This document shows, piece by piece, positions 14,680 through 14,680 of a DNA stretch of 14,680 nucleotides. The notes beneath the pieces were generated by a model. That model ran no database searches. It saw only the letters and a list, made by a program, of their open reading frames with translations, and was not told the origin of the DNA. Position numbers and translations under genes: made by a program. The stretch's first letter is position 1. Each line of letters opens with the position of its first letter. Source of the stretch: Gammaproteobacteria bacterium (lineage in GTDB: Bacteria; Pseudomonadota; Gammaproteobacteria; Pseudomonadales; M0112); the NCBI GenBank assembly GCA_006227085.1, contig SBFY01000025.1:1-14680 (forward strand). The letters are read 5' to 3'.

Positions 14680-14680
14680 T

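Overview
The window looks like chromosomal DNA from a gammaproteobacterium: moderately GC-rich, with densely packed genes. The evidence is AcnB-type aconitase, MiaE, LpxH (a Gram-negative lipid A enzyme), a GlnRS/CysRS pair, and the order acnB ... lpxH-ppiB <-> glnS-cysS. From memory, that order matches the Pseudomonas chromosome, where folD follows cysS. I cannot name the genus.

Layout. (1) Positions 1-3050, minus strand: the 5' part of gpsA (cut by the window edge), a strong intrinsic terminator, and acnB with a structured leader and a sigma70-like promoter. (2) Positions 3083-4969, plus strand: an acetyl-CoA hydrolase/transferase family gene divergent from acnB, followed by a terminator-like hairpin. 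(3) Positions 5058-6133, plus strand: a two-gene unit of a DUF1289 Cys-motif protein and miaE (tRNA hydroxylase), joined by an ATGA overlap. (4) Positions 6112-7853, minus strand: ppiB-lpxH-pilin, a tightly spaced set. The orphan type IV pilin-like gene at its end overlaps miaE tail to tail. (5) Positions 7971-11035, plus strand: glnS-cysS, divergent from ppiB with nearly superimposed -10 elements. (6) Positions 11160-14679, plus strand: a two-partner secretion pair of an exoprotein (TpsA) and its outer-membrane transporter (TpsB), separated by a hairpin.

Most genes are housekeeping: the TCA cycle, acyl-CoA metabolism, tRNA modification and charging, lipid A synthesis and protein folding. The accessory part is the TPS pair. 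Its exoprotein is unusual. Behind a recognisable TPS domain it carries about six degenerate repeats of about 40 residues, built around a (S)GAIDL-type motif and apparently alpha-helical. It then ends in a strongly basic, methionine-rich amphipathic tail. This is the best candidate here for something undescribed. TpsB has a signal peptide, POTRA domains, a barrel and a terminal Phe, so it looks intact and is the natural exporter of this protein.

No rRNA, tRNA, CRISPR array or insertion sequence was seen. The only stretches without genes are short (under about 160 bases) and are described as promoters, hairpins or leaders.
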